A stretch of DNA of 64,000 nt from JALORV01 sp963702595 (GTDB lineage: Bacteria; Pseudomonadota; Gammaproteobacteria; Burkholderiales; Burkholderiaceae_F). The translations under genes were made by a program, and so were the position numbers. Below, piece by piece: positions 55,220 through 63,963 of the stretch; within the stretch, counting starts at the first letter, position 1; the number at the start of each line of letters is the position of its first letter. The stretch is taken from contig CAVPDC010000001.1 of NCBI GenBank assembly GCA_963702595.1, positions 1 to 64,000 of the forward strand, in the 5' to 3' direction. Under the pieces are notes generated by a model. The model was not told the DNA's origin. It was given only the letters and a program-made list of their open reading frames with translations, and searched no databases.

Positions 55220-56155
55220 CTACCAGGGCCGATAGCCGAAGGCCTCGAAAAAGCGCTGCGCGATCGAGCTGCGATCGGCGACGTAATTCTGCGCACCGCT
55301 TGCCTCGATCTTGATCGCGCCCATGACTGCCGCCAGACGGCCGGTCGTTTCCCAGTCGAGGCTGTTCGCTATGCCGTAAAGCAGTCCGCCGCGATAGGCA
55401 TCGCCGCACCCGATCGGATCGACCAGCGCTTGGGCCTTTGCAACCGGCACGTGCAGCGTTGACCCGCCCACGTAGACGTCCGAACCCTCTGCGCCGCGGG
55501 TCACGACGAGCGCTTTCACACGCCCGGCGAGCTCGGGCAACGACAGTCGCGTGCGCTCGACGACGACCCGGGCCTCGTAATCATTGAGGGTGACATAGGC
55601 CGCGCGTGCGATGAACCACAGGAGTTCCTCGCCGTTGAAGAGCGGCATCGCCTGTCCGAGGTCGAAGATGAACGGAATCCCTCGCTCGGCGAACTGTTGT
55701 GCGTGCTGCTGCATGCCGTCTCGTCCATCGGGAGCGACGATGCCCAGTTCGATACCGCCGTCCGCGGGCACCGAGTTCAGATGCGACTGCGCCATGGCGC
55801 CTGGGTGAAACGCGGTCAGCTGGTTGTCATTGAGATCCGTCGTGATGAAAGCCTGTGCCGTATAGCTGCCGGGCACCGGCGTCACATGGCGACGATCGAT
55901 CCCGAGGGCATCGAGACGTTCCAGATACGGCACGGCATCATCGCCCACGGTGGCCATCGGCACCGGCTCGCCGCCCAGGCACTTCAGGCTGTAGGCGATG
56001 TTCCCGGCGCAGCCGCCGAATTCCCGCTTCATCTCCGGGACGAGAAAGGAAACGTTGAGGATGTGGACCTGGTCCGGAAGGATGTGGTCCGCAAAGCGGC
56101 CCTGGAAGACCATGACCGTGTCGTACGCGATGGAACCGCAGATAAGTGTGCGCAT
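55220..56155 (-). CDS. PfkB-family carbohydrate/nucleoside kinase
   Basis: 311 residues, ribokinase fold. The N-terminus is MRTLICGSIAYDTVMVF with GGCAGNIAYSLKCLGG (substrate glycines), the anion-hole and catalytic base motif is VDPIGCGDAYRGGLLYG near residue 250. Betaproteobacterial homologues are often annotated as adenosine kinase or sugar kinase; I cannot tell the substrate. ATG 56155 begins the conserved part. It follows DUF3426 on the minus strand by 59 bases; TATATATAG just before that gap could serve as a -10 for it. Confidence 0.88.
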   Translation of the reverse strand: MRTLICGSIAYDTVMVFQGRFADHILPDQVHILNVSFLVPEMKREFGGCAGNIAYSLKCLGGEPVPMATVGDDAVPYLERLDALGIDRRHVTPVPGSYTAQAFITTDLNDNQLTAFHPGAMAQSHLNSVPADGGIELGIVAPDGRDGMQQHAQQFAERGIPFIFDLGQAMPLFNGEELLWFIARAAYVTLNDYEARVVVERTRLSLPELAGRVKALVVTRGAEGSDVYVGGSTLHVPVAKAQALVDPIGCGDAYRGGLLYGIANSLDWETTGRLAAVMGAIKIEASGAQNYVADRSSIAQRFFEAFGYRPW

Positions 56156-56214
56156 GAAGTTTTCGTGAGGTAAGGACGCTCGGCCGGCCGGGCCGGGCAG
56201 TCCCGGCACGCTAT

Positions 56215-57324
56215 CTATATATAGAAGGGGTAAACGAGGAAGCCGGCCGCCTGGACGCCCCGCGTCTCGAAGAAGACGCGAATCGTCATGTCGGCACCCG
56301 CTCCCAGGCCCTCGTCGATACGGGAACTCGGCTCGCCGGCCGCTGCGAGATAGTCGGCCGGCGTGAATACCTTGCGTGCCACCGGGCGATTCAGCGTGTC
56401 GCTCAGCGTCACTTCGAGTGCCGGCAGGGCCTGCGTGAAACCGGCGCGATTGCGGATCACTGCGGTCAGTTCGAGCACGTCGGTGCCCGGGATCGCCTGC
56501 AGTTCGCTGCCGATCACGGCCAACTGGTCAGGCTGTGTCGGCCAGCCGAGCGTGCAGCCGAACGCCTGGCACAGTTGAACGAGAACGGGGCGCGTCTCCG
56601 GCCAGCGAGTCAGCAGATCTGAGCGAAAGGTCACCGCGAGCTGCGCCGCCGCCAGAAGCACCAGCAACAGCGTGCCGCCGCCGAAGACGATCGAAAATCC
56701 TCGGCGCGGAGGCCGTGCCGCCGCGCGGACGAACTCGGGCTCCTCCTGCGGCGACGCAGGTTCGGCCACGGGCTCGACGGCCGGCATTTCGATCACCTCG
56801 ATGCCATCGAGCGCGGCGCCTTCCGTTTCAGTGAGTTGGGCAGCGGCGTCGGTCGCCATCAACGTCGGCACCCCGGTGGCCGACGCGCTGAGCGCGGTGA
56901 TGTCCGATGATCGTGGCGACGGTTGAACGACGGGCGAGGACGGCTGTTTCAGTGGCAGCGTCTGCGAGATGGTCGCCACCGGTGCGGCGCCCGGCGCGAT
57001 GCGCAGCGTCGTTGCCGGGCCGAGCGCCGCGCGTTTACGCTCCGCTGAGGCGCTGGCGCGCTCGGAGGCGGGCGACGCCGGCGTGCGCGGCGCGGCTGTG
57101 CGCGCTTCGACGCGCAGCGGCTGGGTGGGCTGCGTTTCGGCGGCCGGCTCGTCCGTCGGCCGCACCGGAGACAGCGTCGTGTCCTCTACGTAGGCAAGAC
57201 TGCCGATGGCATCGAACACGGTACGGCACTGGCCGCAGCGCACGAGCCCTCCGCGCAGCTTCAGCTGGTCGGCCACGACCCTGAACATCGAGCCGCACTG
57301 GGGGCACTTGGTCGCCAGGGCCAT
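56215..57324 (-). CDS. DUF3426 zinc-ribbon membrane protein
   Basis: 369 residues. An N-terminal zinc ribbon (Cys 7, 10, 30, 33: TKCPQCGSMFRVVADQLKL and RCGQCRTVF), a long low-complexity Ala/Thr/Pro linker, one membrane segment (FSIVFGGGTLLLVLLAAAQL) at about 210-235, and an extracytoplasmic DUF3426 domain (LTAVIRNRAGFTQALPALEV, FTPADYLA). Common in betaproteobacteria directly after prmA; function unknown. The zinc ribbon would be cytoplasmic and the C-domain periplasmic. Confidence 0.88.
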   Translation of the reverse strand: MALATKCPQCGSMFRVVADQLKLRGGLVRCGQCRTVFDAIGSLAYVEDTTLSPVRPTDEPAAETQPTQPLRVEARTAAPRTPASPASERASASAERKRAALGPATTLRIAPGAAPVATISQTLPLKQPSSPVVQPSPRSSDITALSASATGVPTLMATDAAAQLTETEGAALDGIEVIEMPAVEPVAEPASPQEEPEFVRAAARPPRRGFSIVFGGGTLLLVLLAAAQLAVTFRSDLLTRWPETRPVLVQLCQAFGCTLGWPTQPDQLAVIGSELQAIPGTDVLELTAVIRNRAGFTQALPALEVTLSDTLNRPVARKVFTPADYLAAAGEPSSRIDEGLGAGADMTIRVFFETRGVQAAGFLVYPFYI

Positions 57325-57389
57325 CGTCTTCGACTAAAGAATGCGCAAAGGCGAAGCGTGTTGCGCCGGCACCGAATCGGTCTGCAGCA

Positions 57390-58296
57390 TCATGCGGTGC
57401 GCGTCCCCGCGAGACACACCCAGCCTTCGCTCGCTCGCCAGACCTGCAGCGGTACGGTCGGATCGACGGCCTTGTAGGTGGCGATCACGTCATCGGACTG
57501 GCGCTCAAGCACGCCGGAAAGCACCAGTGCACCGTGCGGAGCGACACGGGCGAGCAGTGCCGGCGCGAGAAGCTTCAGCGGATTCGAGAGTATGTTGGCC
57601 ACCACGATGTCGAATGAGCCAGCGTGCAGATCGTCCGAGCCAGTGTAGCGTGCCGATACGTCATTGGCCGCTGCGTTGGCGCGCGCGGCCTCGAGTGCCT
57701 GATTGTCGACGTCGACTCCGACCGTGTCACCGGCGCCCAGCTTTGCCGCGGCAATGGAGAGAATGCCGGAGCCACAACCATAGTCGAGTACACGTGCCCC
57801 CGGCACGACGTGATCGTCGAGCCAGGCCAGGCACAGCTGTGTCGTCGGGTGGGTGCCGGTGCCGAATGCCACGCCGGGATCGAGCCGCACGGCGATCGCC
57901 GTGGGATCCGGCGGATCGTGCCAGGTGGGTACGATCCAAAGCCTGTCGCTGATTCGAGTCGGCGGAAACTGAGCCTGTGTTGCGCGCACCCAGTCGGCTT
58001 CAGCGACGGGGGTGCAACCTTCGATCGTCGGCGTGGCCAGCTTCAGCGAAGCAATCGCCACCTCGACCGCACGCCGGGCCGCCGCCTGGTCGCCTTCAAC
58101 CAGTACGCGCAGTCGGCTGTGCTGCCAGGCGAGCCTGGTCGGGTTCGAGTCCCGGCTCGCCGAACAGCGGCAGTTCATCCGGCGTGTCGGCGTCCGCATC
58201 TTCGACCGCGACCGAGAGCGCGCCACAGGCCAGCAGTGCGTCGGCCAGCAACTCGGCGTGCTCTGCGTCGATCCGCAGTGTGACTTCTGCCAGCAC
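57390..58296 (-). pseudogene. prmA: Ribosomal protein L11 methyltransferase, single frameshift
   Basis: PrmA trimethylates L11. The N-terminal substrate domain is in one frame from GTG 58296 (VLAEVTLRIDAEHAELL, LSVAVEDADADTPDELP, GEPGLEPDQARL); the rest is in another frame from about 58130 (WQHSRLRVLVEGDQ, RLDPGVAFGTGTHPTT, VLDYGCGSGILSIAAAKLG, VVANILSNPL). The break is near 58125-58135. Both parts are well conserved and together give the usual length of about 300, so a sequencing indel is the likely cause. It starts 5 bases after accC. Confidence 0.88.
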
Positions 58297-58301
58297 CCGG
58301 T

Positions 58302-59654
58302 CTAGGCGACCTGGCGCGCCGCGATGCGCTTTTCCAGGTAGTGGATGCTGGTGCCGCCAAGCACGAACTTCTCGTCCATCAGCAGCTCGCGATGCAGCGG
58401 GATGTTGGTCTGGATACCCTCGACAACCATCTCGGACAACGCGATGCGCATGCGTGCCAGCGCCTGCTCGCGGGTGTCCCCGTAGCAGATGACCTTGCCG
58501 ATCATCGAGTCGTAATTGGGGGGGACGAAGTATCCGTTGTAGGCATGCGAGTCGACTCGAACGCCGGGCCCTCCGGGCGGATGCCAGTTCGTGATGCGCC
58601 CGGGCGACGGCGTGAACTTGAAAGGATCTTCCGCGTTGATGCGGCACTCGATCGCATGTCCCTTGCGTACGACGTCGCGTTGGCGCAGTCGCAGCTTTTC
58701 GCCAGCGGCAACGCGGATCTGTTCCTGCACGATGTCGATTCCGGTGACGAATTCGGTGACCGGATGTTCGACCTGCAGCCGGGTATTCATCTCGATGAAG
58801 TAGAACTCGTTGTTCTGGTAGAGGAACTCGAACGTGCCGGCACCGCGATAGTTGATCTTCTTGCAGGCCTCGACGCAGCGATCGCCGATCTTCTCGATCA
58901 GGCGGCGGTTGATCAGCGGCGCGGGAGCTTCCTCGATGATCTTCTGGTGCCGGCGCTGCATGGAGCAATCGCGTTCGCCGAGCCAGATGGCATTGCGATG
59001 CTGGTCGGCGAGAATCTGGATCTCGATGTGCCGCGGCGTCTCGAGGTACTTCTCCATGTACACCGCAGGATTCCCGAAGGCGGCGTGCGCTTCCTGCCGC
59101 GTCATCGTGACGGCGTTCAGCAGCGCCGCCTCCGTGTGAACGACGCGCATGCCGCGCCCGCCGCCGCCACCAGCGGCCTTGATGATGACCGGATAACCGA
59201 CCGCGCGCGCCGCCCGCACGATCTCGCGCGGCTCTTCCGCCAGTGCGCCCTGCGATCCCGGCACCGTCGGCACACCGGCCGCGGCCATCGCCTGCTTTGC
59301 AGATACCTTGTCGCCCATGAGCCGTATCGACTCGGGCCTTGGGCCGATGAAGACGAAGCCGCTCTTTTCGACCCGCTCGGCAAAGTCCGCGTTCTCCGAG
59401 AGGAATCCGTATCCAGGGTGGATCGCCTCGGCGTCCGTCACTTCAGCCGCGCTGATGATGGCCGGAATGTTGAGGTAGCTCTCGCGCGAGGGCGGCGGGC
59501 CGATGCAGACCGACTCGTCAGCCAGCTTGACGTACTTGGCGCCGGTGTCGGCCTCGGAGTGCACGACCACGGTGCGAATGCCCATCTCGCGGCACGCGCG
59601 TTGGATGCGCAGCGCGATCTCACCGCGGTTGGCAATCAGGATCTTCTTGAACAT
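58302..59654 (-). CDS. accC: Acetyl-CoA carboxylase, biotin carboxylase subunit
   Basis: ATP-grasp enzyme carboxylating biotin on AccB for fatty acid synthesis. 450 residues. KILIANRGEIALRIQRACRE at the start; the Gly-rich ATP loop KAAGGGGGRGMRVV; ERDCSMQRRHQKIIEEAPAP; EMNTRLQVEHPVTE with the catalytic Arg and Glu. Complete. ATG 59654 begins the conserved MFKKILIANRGE. Order accB-accC-prmA is standard in proteobacteria. Confidence 0.97.
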   Translation of the reverse strand: MFKKILIANRGEIALRIQRACREMGIRTVVVHSEADTGAKYVKLADESVCIGPPPSRESYLNIPAIISAAEVTDAEAIHPGYGFLSENADFAERVEKSGFVFIGPRPESIRLMGDKVSAKQAMAAAGVPTVPGSQGALAEEPREIVRAARAVGYPVIIKAAGGGGGRGMRVVHTEAALLNAVTMTRQEAHAAFGNPAVYMEKYLETPRHIEIQILADQHRNAIWLGERDCSMQRRHQKIIEEAPAPLINRRLIEKIGDRCVEACKKINYRGAGTFEFLYQNNEFYFIEMNTRLQVEHPVTEFVTGIDIVQEQIRVAAGEKLRLRQRDVVRKGHAIECRINAEDPFKFTPSPGRITNWHPPGGPGVRVDSHAYNGYFVPPNYDSMIGKVICYGDTREQALARMRIALSEMVVEGIQTNIPLHRELLMDEKFVLGGTSIHYLEKRIAARQVA

Positions 59655-59679
59655 GCCCGGCTTTGAACGCCCGTCCCTG

Positions 59680-60141
59680 CTACTCGATGATGAAAAGCGC
59701 CTGCCCGTACTCAACCGGCTGGCCGTTTTCAACGAGGATCTTCTTCACGGTGCCGCCGACGTCCGCCTCAATCTCGTTGAGCAGCTTCATGGCTTCAATG
59801 ATGCACAGCGTATCGCCGGCCTTGACGACGGTGCCCTGTTCGATAAAGGCCGGCGCGCCGGGGCTGGGTGAGCGATAGAAGGTCCCGACCATGGGCGACT
59901 TCACGACGTGGCCGGCAGCCTCTTCAGCTTCCGCCGCGGCAGCAGCTTCAGCGGCCAGCGCGGCGGGCGTCGGCGCGGCCGGGGCCGCGGCAACGACGGT
60001 CGCGGCCAGTGCGGGCGCCGCCGCCAGGGCGGTCGCGTGCTTGACGATGCGCACCTTGTCTTCGCCTTCGGTCACCTCGAGCTCGGCGATACCGGATTCG
60101 GCGACAAGGTCGATCAGCGTCTTGAGCTTTCTCAGATCCAT
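59680..60141 (-). CDS. accB: Acetyl-CoA carboxylase, biotin carboxyl carrier protein
   Basis: 153 residues. The N-terminal domain MDLRKLKTLIDLVAESGIAE is followed by an Ala/Glu-rich linker (about 38-78) and the biotinyl domain with the biotin-accepting Lys119 in IIEAMKLLNEIEAD. KSPMVGTFYRSPSPGAPAF is a bacterial BCCP signature. It is 25 bases upstream of accC on the same strand. Confidence 0.97.
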   Translation of the reverse strand: MDLRKLKTLIDLVAESGIAELEVTEGEDKVRIVKHATALAAAPALAATVVAAAPAAPTPAALAAEAAAAAEAEEAAGHVVKSPMVGTFYRSPSPGAPAFIEQGTVVKAGDTLCIIEAMKLLNEIEADVGGTVKKILVENGQPVEYGQALFIIE

Positions 60142-60156
60142 GCGGACTCCTTCCGG

Positions 60157-60601
60157 TCAGGAGTGGCGTTCAGACAGGGCGTACTCGAGGGCATATCGAT
60201 AGCCGGCCGCTCCCAGCCCGACGATCGTGCCGACGGCAAGATCCGCCAGCAATGAGTGGTGCCGGAACTTCTCACGACGGTGGACGTTCGACAGGTGGAC
60301 TTCGATGAAGGGCAGCGCCACCGCCGCCAGGGCATCGCGCAGCGCGATGCTCGTGTGCGTGAATGCGCCGGCATTGATGATCAGGAACGCCGTGCCGTCC
60401 GTCCGGGCAACGTGAATGCGGTCGATCACGCGCTCCTTCATGGTTGCTCTGAAAAAAAGCAACATCTGCCGAGTATCTGCGCGCAACGTCGGACAACTCC
60501 GCCTCGATTTGCGCCAGGGTGCGTCCCCCGTAGATCGCTGGCTCCCGAGTCCCGAGAAGGTTCAGATTCGGCCCGTTGAGGATGAGAATATGGCTGCTCA
60601 T
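60157..60601 (-). pseudogene. aroQ: Type II 3-dehydroquinate dehydratase, single frameshift
   Basis: Third step of the shikimate pathway. The N-terminal part is in one frame (ILILNGPNLNLLGTREPAIY, catalytic Tyr; AQIEAELSDVARRYSADVAF, FFQSNHEG); the C-terminal part continues in another (ERVIDRIHVARTDGTAFLII, NAGAFTHTSIALRDAL with the catalytic His, EVHLSNVHRRE). One missing base near 60440 would restore a normal protein of about 147 residues. The start is one of the adjacent ATGs at 60604 and 60601 after GGGAGGA; a TATAAT lies upstream at 60623-60628. Confidence 0.9.
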
Positions 60602-60715
60602 CATTCCTCCCATTGGCGCTTTATTATATTTTGGGCGGAGTTAGCTACAGATGTCGCCCGAAATTGTGAAGGCCCGAAGTCTGCACTGTCTGAGTCGAGC
60701 TGTCCAATCAGCGGC

Positions 60716-61243
60716 TTAGCCCGCCAGACGGCTATCGAGCCAGGAGCGGAGCAGTTCGGGCTTGAGCAGTCCAAGGTGGGCCTGTTCGATGCGGCCCTGC
60801 GGACTGATCAAAACAGTGTACGGCAACGCGCCACTGGGATTACCCAGGTCCCGCGCCAGCTCGCTGCCACCGGCTCCCGCCACGAGCAGCGGTAGATCGA
60901 GCTTGAGTTCCTCCTTGAACTGACGGATCGCTTTGGCGTTGTCGATGCCAACACCTACCACCACGACGCCGCGCCCGCCGTATTCCCGAGCAACTCGCTG
61001 AAGCGTTGGCATTTCCTCGACGCAGGGAGCACACCAGGTTGCCCAGAAGTTCAGCACGATCCAGCGGCCGCGCCACTGCGCCAGCGGCTGGGGGTGCCCG
61101 TCTACGTCGTCGAACACGCGGTCAAAGAGCGCGCCGGCTTCGGGCGCGGTCGGCCGGTAGCGCCGCCAGGCGACGCCGGCGCCGGTCATCAAGGCGCCGA
61201 GCCCGACGCCCGCCATTAACCATCGTCGGCGCTGTGAGGTCAT
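60716..61243 (-). CDS. TlpA-like thiol-disulfide oxidoreductase
   Basis: 175 residues. An N-terminal signal-anchor (RRRWLMAGVGLGALMTGAGV), then a thioredoxin fold with the active site NFWATWCAPCVEEMPTLQRV (Cys71 and Cys74) and the cis-Pro region GALPYTVLISPQGRI. It should act in the periplasm as a reductase, for instance in cytochrome c or other thiol reduction; the exact partner is unknown. ATG overlaps the stop of the upstream gene (ATGA), so the two are coupled. Confidence 0.9.
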   Translation of the reverse strand: MTSQRRRWLMAGVGLGALMTGAGVAWRRYRPTAPEAGALFDRVFDDVDGHPQPLAQWRGRWIVLNFWATWCAPCVEEMPTLQRVAREYGGRGVVVVGVGIDNAKAIRQFKEELKLDLPLLVAGAGGSELARDLGNPSGALPYTVLISPQGRIEQAHLGLLKPELLRSWLDSRLAG

Positions 61244-61899
61244 TGCGTGGCGTCGATCAGCTGTCGCACCGCAGCCAGGCTGGCACGTCCACTCGCGGCG
61301 ACAGGATGAAGCGCGAACTCGGGTGAGGCGGCGGCCTTGTGGCGTGGCGCGAACCGAATGGCGTCCTGATCGAACACGTGCAGGCGCACACCCACCCGTG
61401 GTCCGCGCGACGGTGCGCGTTCGCCGCCGAGCGGCGTGATGAAGCTCAGACGTTCGAGCGCGGCCGGCGTCCCTTCTTCCGCGCCGCCTTCCACATCGAA
61501 GTCGATGCCGGCATCCATCAGGAAGACCTCCACGTCCTTGGCGCTGTCCGTAAACAGGTGAAGTTCGATGTCGGAGTGCTCGGTCGCCGTACCGTTCAAG
61601 ATCGCGCCGACCAGATAAGGGTTGAATTGGGCGAGCCGTGCCATGAGTTCGGCCGCCGTGCACCGCAGGTCCGTGAGGAGGCCGGGATGGGTATCCGCGG
61701 CGAAAAGCTGCAGATGGAGCCGCAACTCGTGCTCGATCTCCGCATTGTCCGGCATCGCCCCGCGCGTGTCTGACCCATCGCCAAGCAGCTCGCGCATGGC
61801 GCGCCGCTTCGCCTGCGCGTAGTCGCAACCCTCCTCGGCGATGAGGCGAGCTGCCGTGGCGGCAACTTCGGTGCGCAGGCGATCAGGGCGGACAGGCAT
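61240..61899 (-). CDS. Conserved hypothetical protein, possible nucleotidyltransferase-like fold
   Basis: 219 residues; I do not recognise a named family. A helical N-terminal part (VAATAARLIAEEGCDYAQAK, RRAMRELLGD) is followed by LLTDLRCTAAELMARLAQF and PYLVGAILNGTATEHSDIEL, which resembles the Gly...Asp-x-Glu pattern of nucleotidyltransferase folds, then LFTDSAKDVEVFLMDAGIDF. The C-terminal part has GVRLHVFDQDAIRFAPRH. The protein is soluble. It is coupled to the tlpA-like gene by a 4-base overlap and divergent from mpl. The fold suggestion is inference from a short motif. Confidence 0.75.
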   Translation of the reverse strand: MPVRPDRLRTEVAATAARLIAEEGCDYAQAKRRAMRELLGDGSDTRGAMPDNAEIEHELRLHLQLFAADTHPGLLTDLRCTAAELMARLAQFNPYLVGAILNGTATEHSDIELHLFTDSAKDVEVFLMDAGIDFDVEGGAEEGTPAALERLSFITPLGGERAPSRGPRVGVRLHVFDQDAIRFAPRHKAAASPEFALHPVAASGRASLAAVRQLIDATQ

Positions 61900-62011
61900 G
61901 GCGAGGCGGGAGTCTAGCCGCCGGGCCCGCGGTGTCGCGGGCATTACAATCGCGCGCCTTCTTGGCGGGCAGAGCTTCGCCCCGCCCAACCTCCACTTCG
62001 TTCGACGACCT

Positions 62012-63367
62012 GTGCATATCCACGTCCTGGGCATCTGCGGCACGTTCATGGGCGGGCTCGCACAGCTTGCGCTGGCCGCCGGTCACCGTGTCTCGGGCTG
62101 TGACGCCAACGTCTACCCGCCGATGAGCGATCAACTCGCGGCAGCAGGCGTCGAACTCATCGAAGGCTATCGTTCCGATCAGATCGCGCTTCAGCCGGAT
62201 CTGTGGGTGATCGGCAATGTCGTCACGCGCGGCAACCCGCTGATGGAAGCGATCCTCGATCGCGACCTGCCGTTCGCGTCCGGGCCGCAGTGGCTGGCCG
62301 AACACATCCTTGCGGGGCGGCACTTGCTGGCCGTGGCAGGAACCCATGGCAAGACGACGACGACATCGATGCTGGTGTCGATCCTCGAACATGCGGGTCT
62401 CGCCCCCGGGTTCCTGGTCGGCGGGGTGCCGAACGACTTCGGTCGCTCGGCCCGGCTCACGGGCGGGCGGCACTTCGTCATCGAGGCCGACGAATACGAC
62501 ACCGCTTACTTCGACAAGCGCTCCAAGTTCCTGCACTACTGCGCACGCACCGCGATCCTCAACAACCTCGAGTTCGACCACGCGGACATCTTTGCCGACC
62601 TAGCGGCGATCGAGACACAGTTCCACCATTTTGTCCGAACGCTGCCGGCGCGTGCGCGGCTGATCGTCAACGAACAGGACGCAGCGCTGGAGCGCGTCCT
62701 TGCGCGTGGATGCTGGAGCGAAGTCGAGTATTTCGGCGGGGCGTCCGGCTGGCAGGCCGGTGCCGAGCCGCCGCACCTTGTCCAGCACGATGGCGCGATC
62801 GTCGGTCCGCTGCGATTGGAGCTGCCCGGAGCGCACAACCGCAGCAACGCACTGGCGGCAATCGCGGCCGCCTACCACGTTGGCGTCGAGCCCAAGATGG
62901 CGCTTGAAGCGCTGGCGCAATTCGGCGGCGTCAAGCGGCGGCTGGAGGTGCGGGGAACCGTCGAAGGCGTCACCGTCATCGACGATTTCGCGCATCACCC
63001 CACCGCGATCCGCGAGACGATCGCCGCGCTGCGTAGTCAGGTCGGTTCGGCGCGCATCGTTGCGGTCCTCGAGCCGCGCTCCAATACGATGAAACAGGGT
63101 GCCGTGAAGGCGGAACTCGCGCCGAGCCTGCAGGGTGCCGATCGCGTGTTCTGCTACGCGGGACCGGGCGTTGGCTGGGACGTAGCGGCGGCGCTCGCCC
63201 CACTCGGCGACCGCGCGACCACGCTCGATGCCTTGCCTGTGTTGGTGGATGAAGTCCTGGCGTACGCCCGCGCCGGCGACCGTTTGCTCGTGATGAGCAA
63301 TGGCGGCTTCGGCGGTATCCATGCCACGCTGCTCGCGCGGCTGGCCGAGCGCGCGGCGGTGGCGTGA
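62012..63367 (+). CDS. mpl: UDP-N-acetylmuramate--tripeptide ligase Mpl
   Basis: Murein recycling ligase that joins the L-Ala-gamma-D-Glu-mDAP tripeptide to UDP-MurNAc. 451 residues (E. coli 457). It begins HIHVLGICGTFMGGLAQLAL, the Mpl version of the Mur N-terminal motif. The ATP loop is VAGTHGKTTTTSM; EADEYDTAYFDKRSKF and NLEFDHADIFADL are Mpl signatures; the C-domain has DDFAHHPTAIRETI and LEPRSNTMK. GTG 62012 begins the conserved part. It complements ampD and the lytic transglycosylase in the same recycling route. Confidence 0.96.
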   Translation: MHIHVLGICGTFMGGLAQLALAAGHRVSGCDANVYPPMSDQLAAAGVELIEGYRSDQIALQPDLWVIGNVVTRGNPLMEAILDRDLPFASGPQWLAEHILAGRHLLAVAGTHGKTTTTSMLVSILEHAGLAPGFLVGGVPNDFGRSARLTGGRHFVIEADEYDTAYFDKRSKFLHYCARTAILNNLEFDHADIFADLAAIETQFHHFVRTLPARARLIVNEQDAALERVLARGCWSEVEYFGGASGWQAGAEPPHLVQHDGAIVGPLRLELPGAHNRSNALAAIAAAYHVGVEPKMALEALAQFGGVKRRLEVRGTVEGVTVIDDFAHHPTAIRETIAALRSQVGSARIVAVLEPRSNTMKQGAVKAELAPSLQGADRVFCYAGPGVGWDVAAALAPLGDRATTLDALPVLVDEVLAYARAGDRLLVMSNGGFGGIHATLLARLAERAAVA

Positions 63368-63939
63368 TCGTCTACCTGCACGGCTTCCGCTCCTCGCCGG
63401 CTTCGCGCAAGGCCACGATGTTGCGGCAGGCGATGGCGTCCCGCGGGCGGTCGGCCGAGTATCTTTGTCCGGCGCTGCCTGCATCGCCGACGCGCGCCGT
63501 CGAGGAGGCTTTACGTCTGGTGCAGGGCATCGCGTCGGACCGTCTGGCGCTGATCGGATCATCGCTGGGGGGCTACTACGCGACATGGCTTGCGGAACGG
63601 CTCGGCTGCCGAGCCGTGCTGCTGAACCCGGCCATTCGACCGCAGGATGACCTGGCGAAACACCTCGGAGTCCAACCTGTGTTCTTCTCCGACATTTCGA
63701 TCGATTTCCGCCGCGAGTATCTCGGCGAACTCGATGCAATCGACACGCCGTCGATTACGAGGCCGGAAAGGTACCTGCTGATCGCCGCCACGGGCGACGC
63801 CGTGATCGACTACCGCGCGATGATGCACAAGTACTCCGGTGCGCGCCAGGTCGTCATCGAGGGCAGTGATCACGAGTTGTCGGACTTTGCCGATTATCTG
63901 GAAGATGTTCTGGCGTTCTGCGGTCGAGGCAGGCGCTGA
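63364..63939 (+). CDS. YqiA-like alpha/beta-hydrolase esterase
   Basis: 191 residues. It begins IVYLHGFRSSPASRKATML; the nucleophile elbow is LIGSSLGGYYATWLA (Ser), the acid is probably in ATGDAVIDYR, and the His is in GSDHELSDFADYL. The family is known as UPF0227/YqiA, with esterase activity shown for the E. coli member. The start GTG 63364 overlaps the mpl stop. Confidence 0.9.
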   Translation: MIVYLHGFRSSPASRKATMLRQAMASRGRSAEYLCPALPASPTRAVEEALRLVQGIASDRLALIGSSLGGYYATWLAERLGCRAVLLNPAIRPQDDLAKHLGVQPVFFSDISIDFRREYLGELDAIDTPSITRPERYLLIAATGDAVIDYRAMMHKYSGARQVVIEGSDHELSDFADYLEDVLAFCGRGRR

Positions 63940-63963
63940 TTGAAGTTTCATGAGGAGAGGTGG

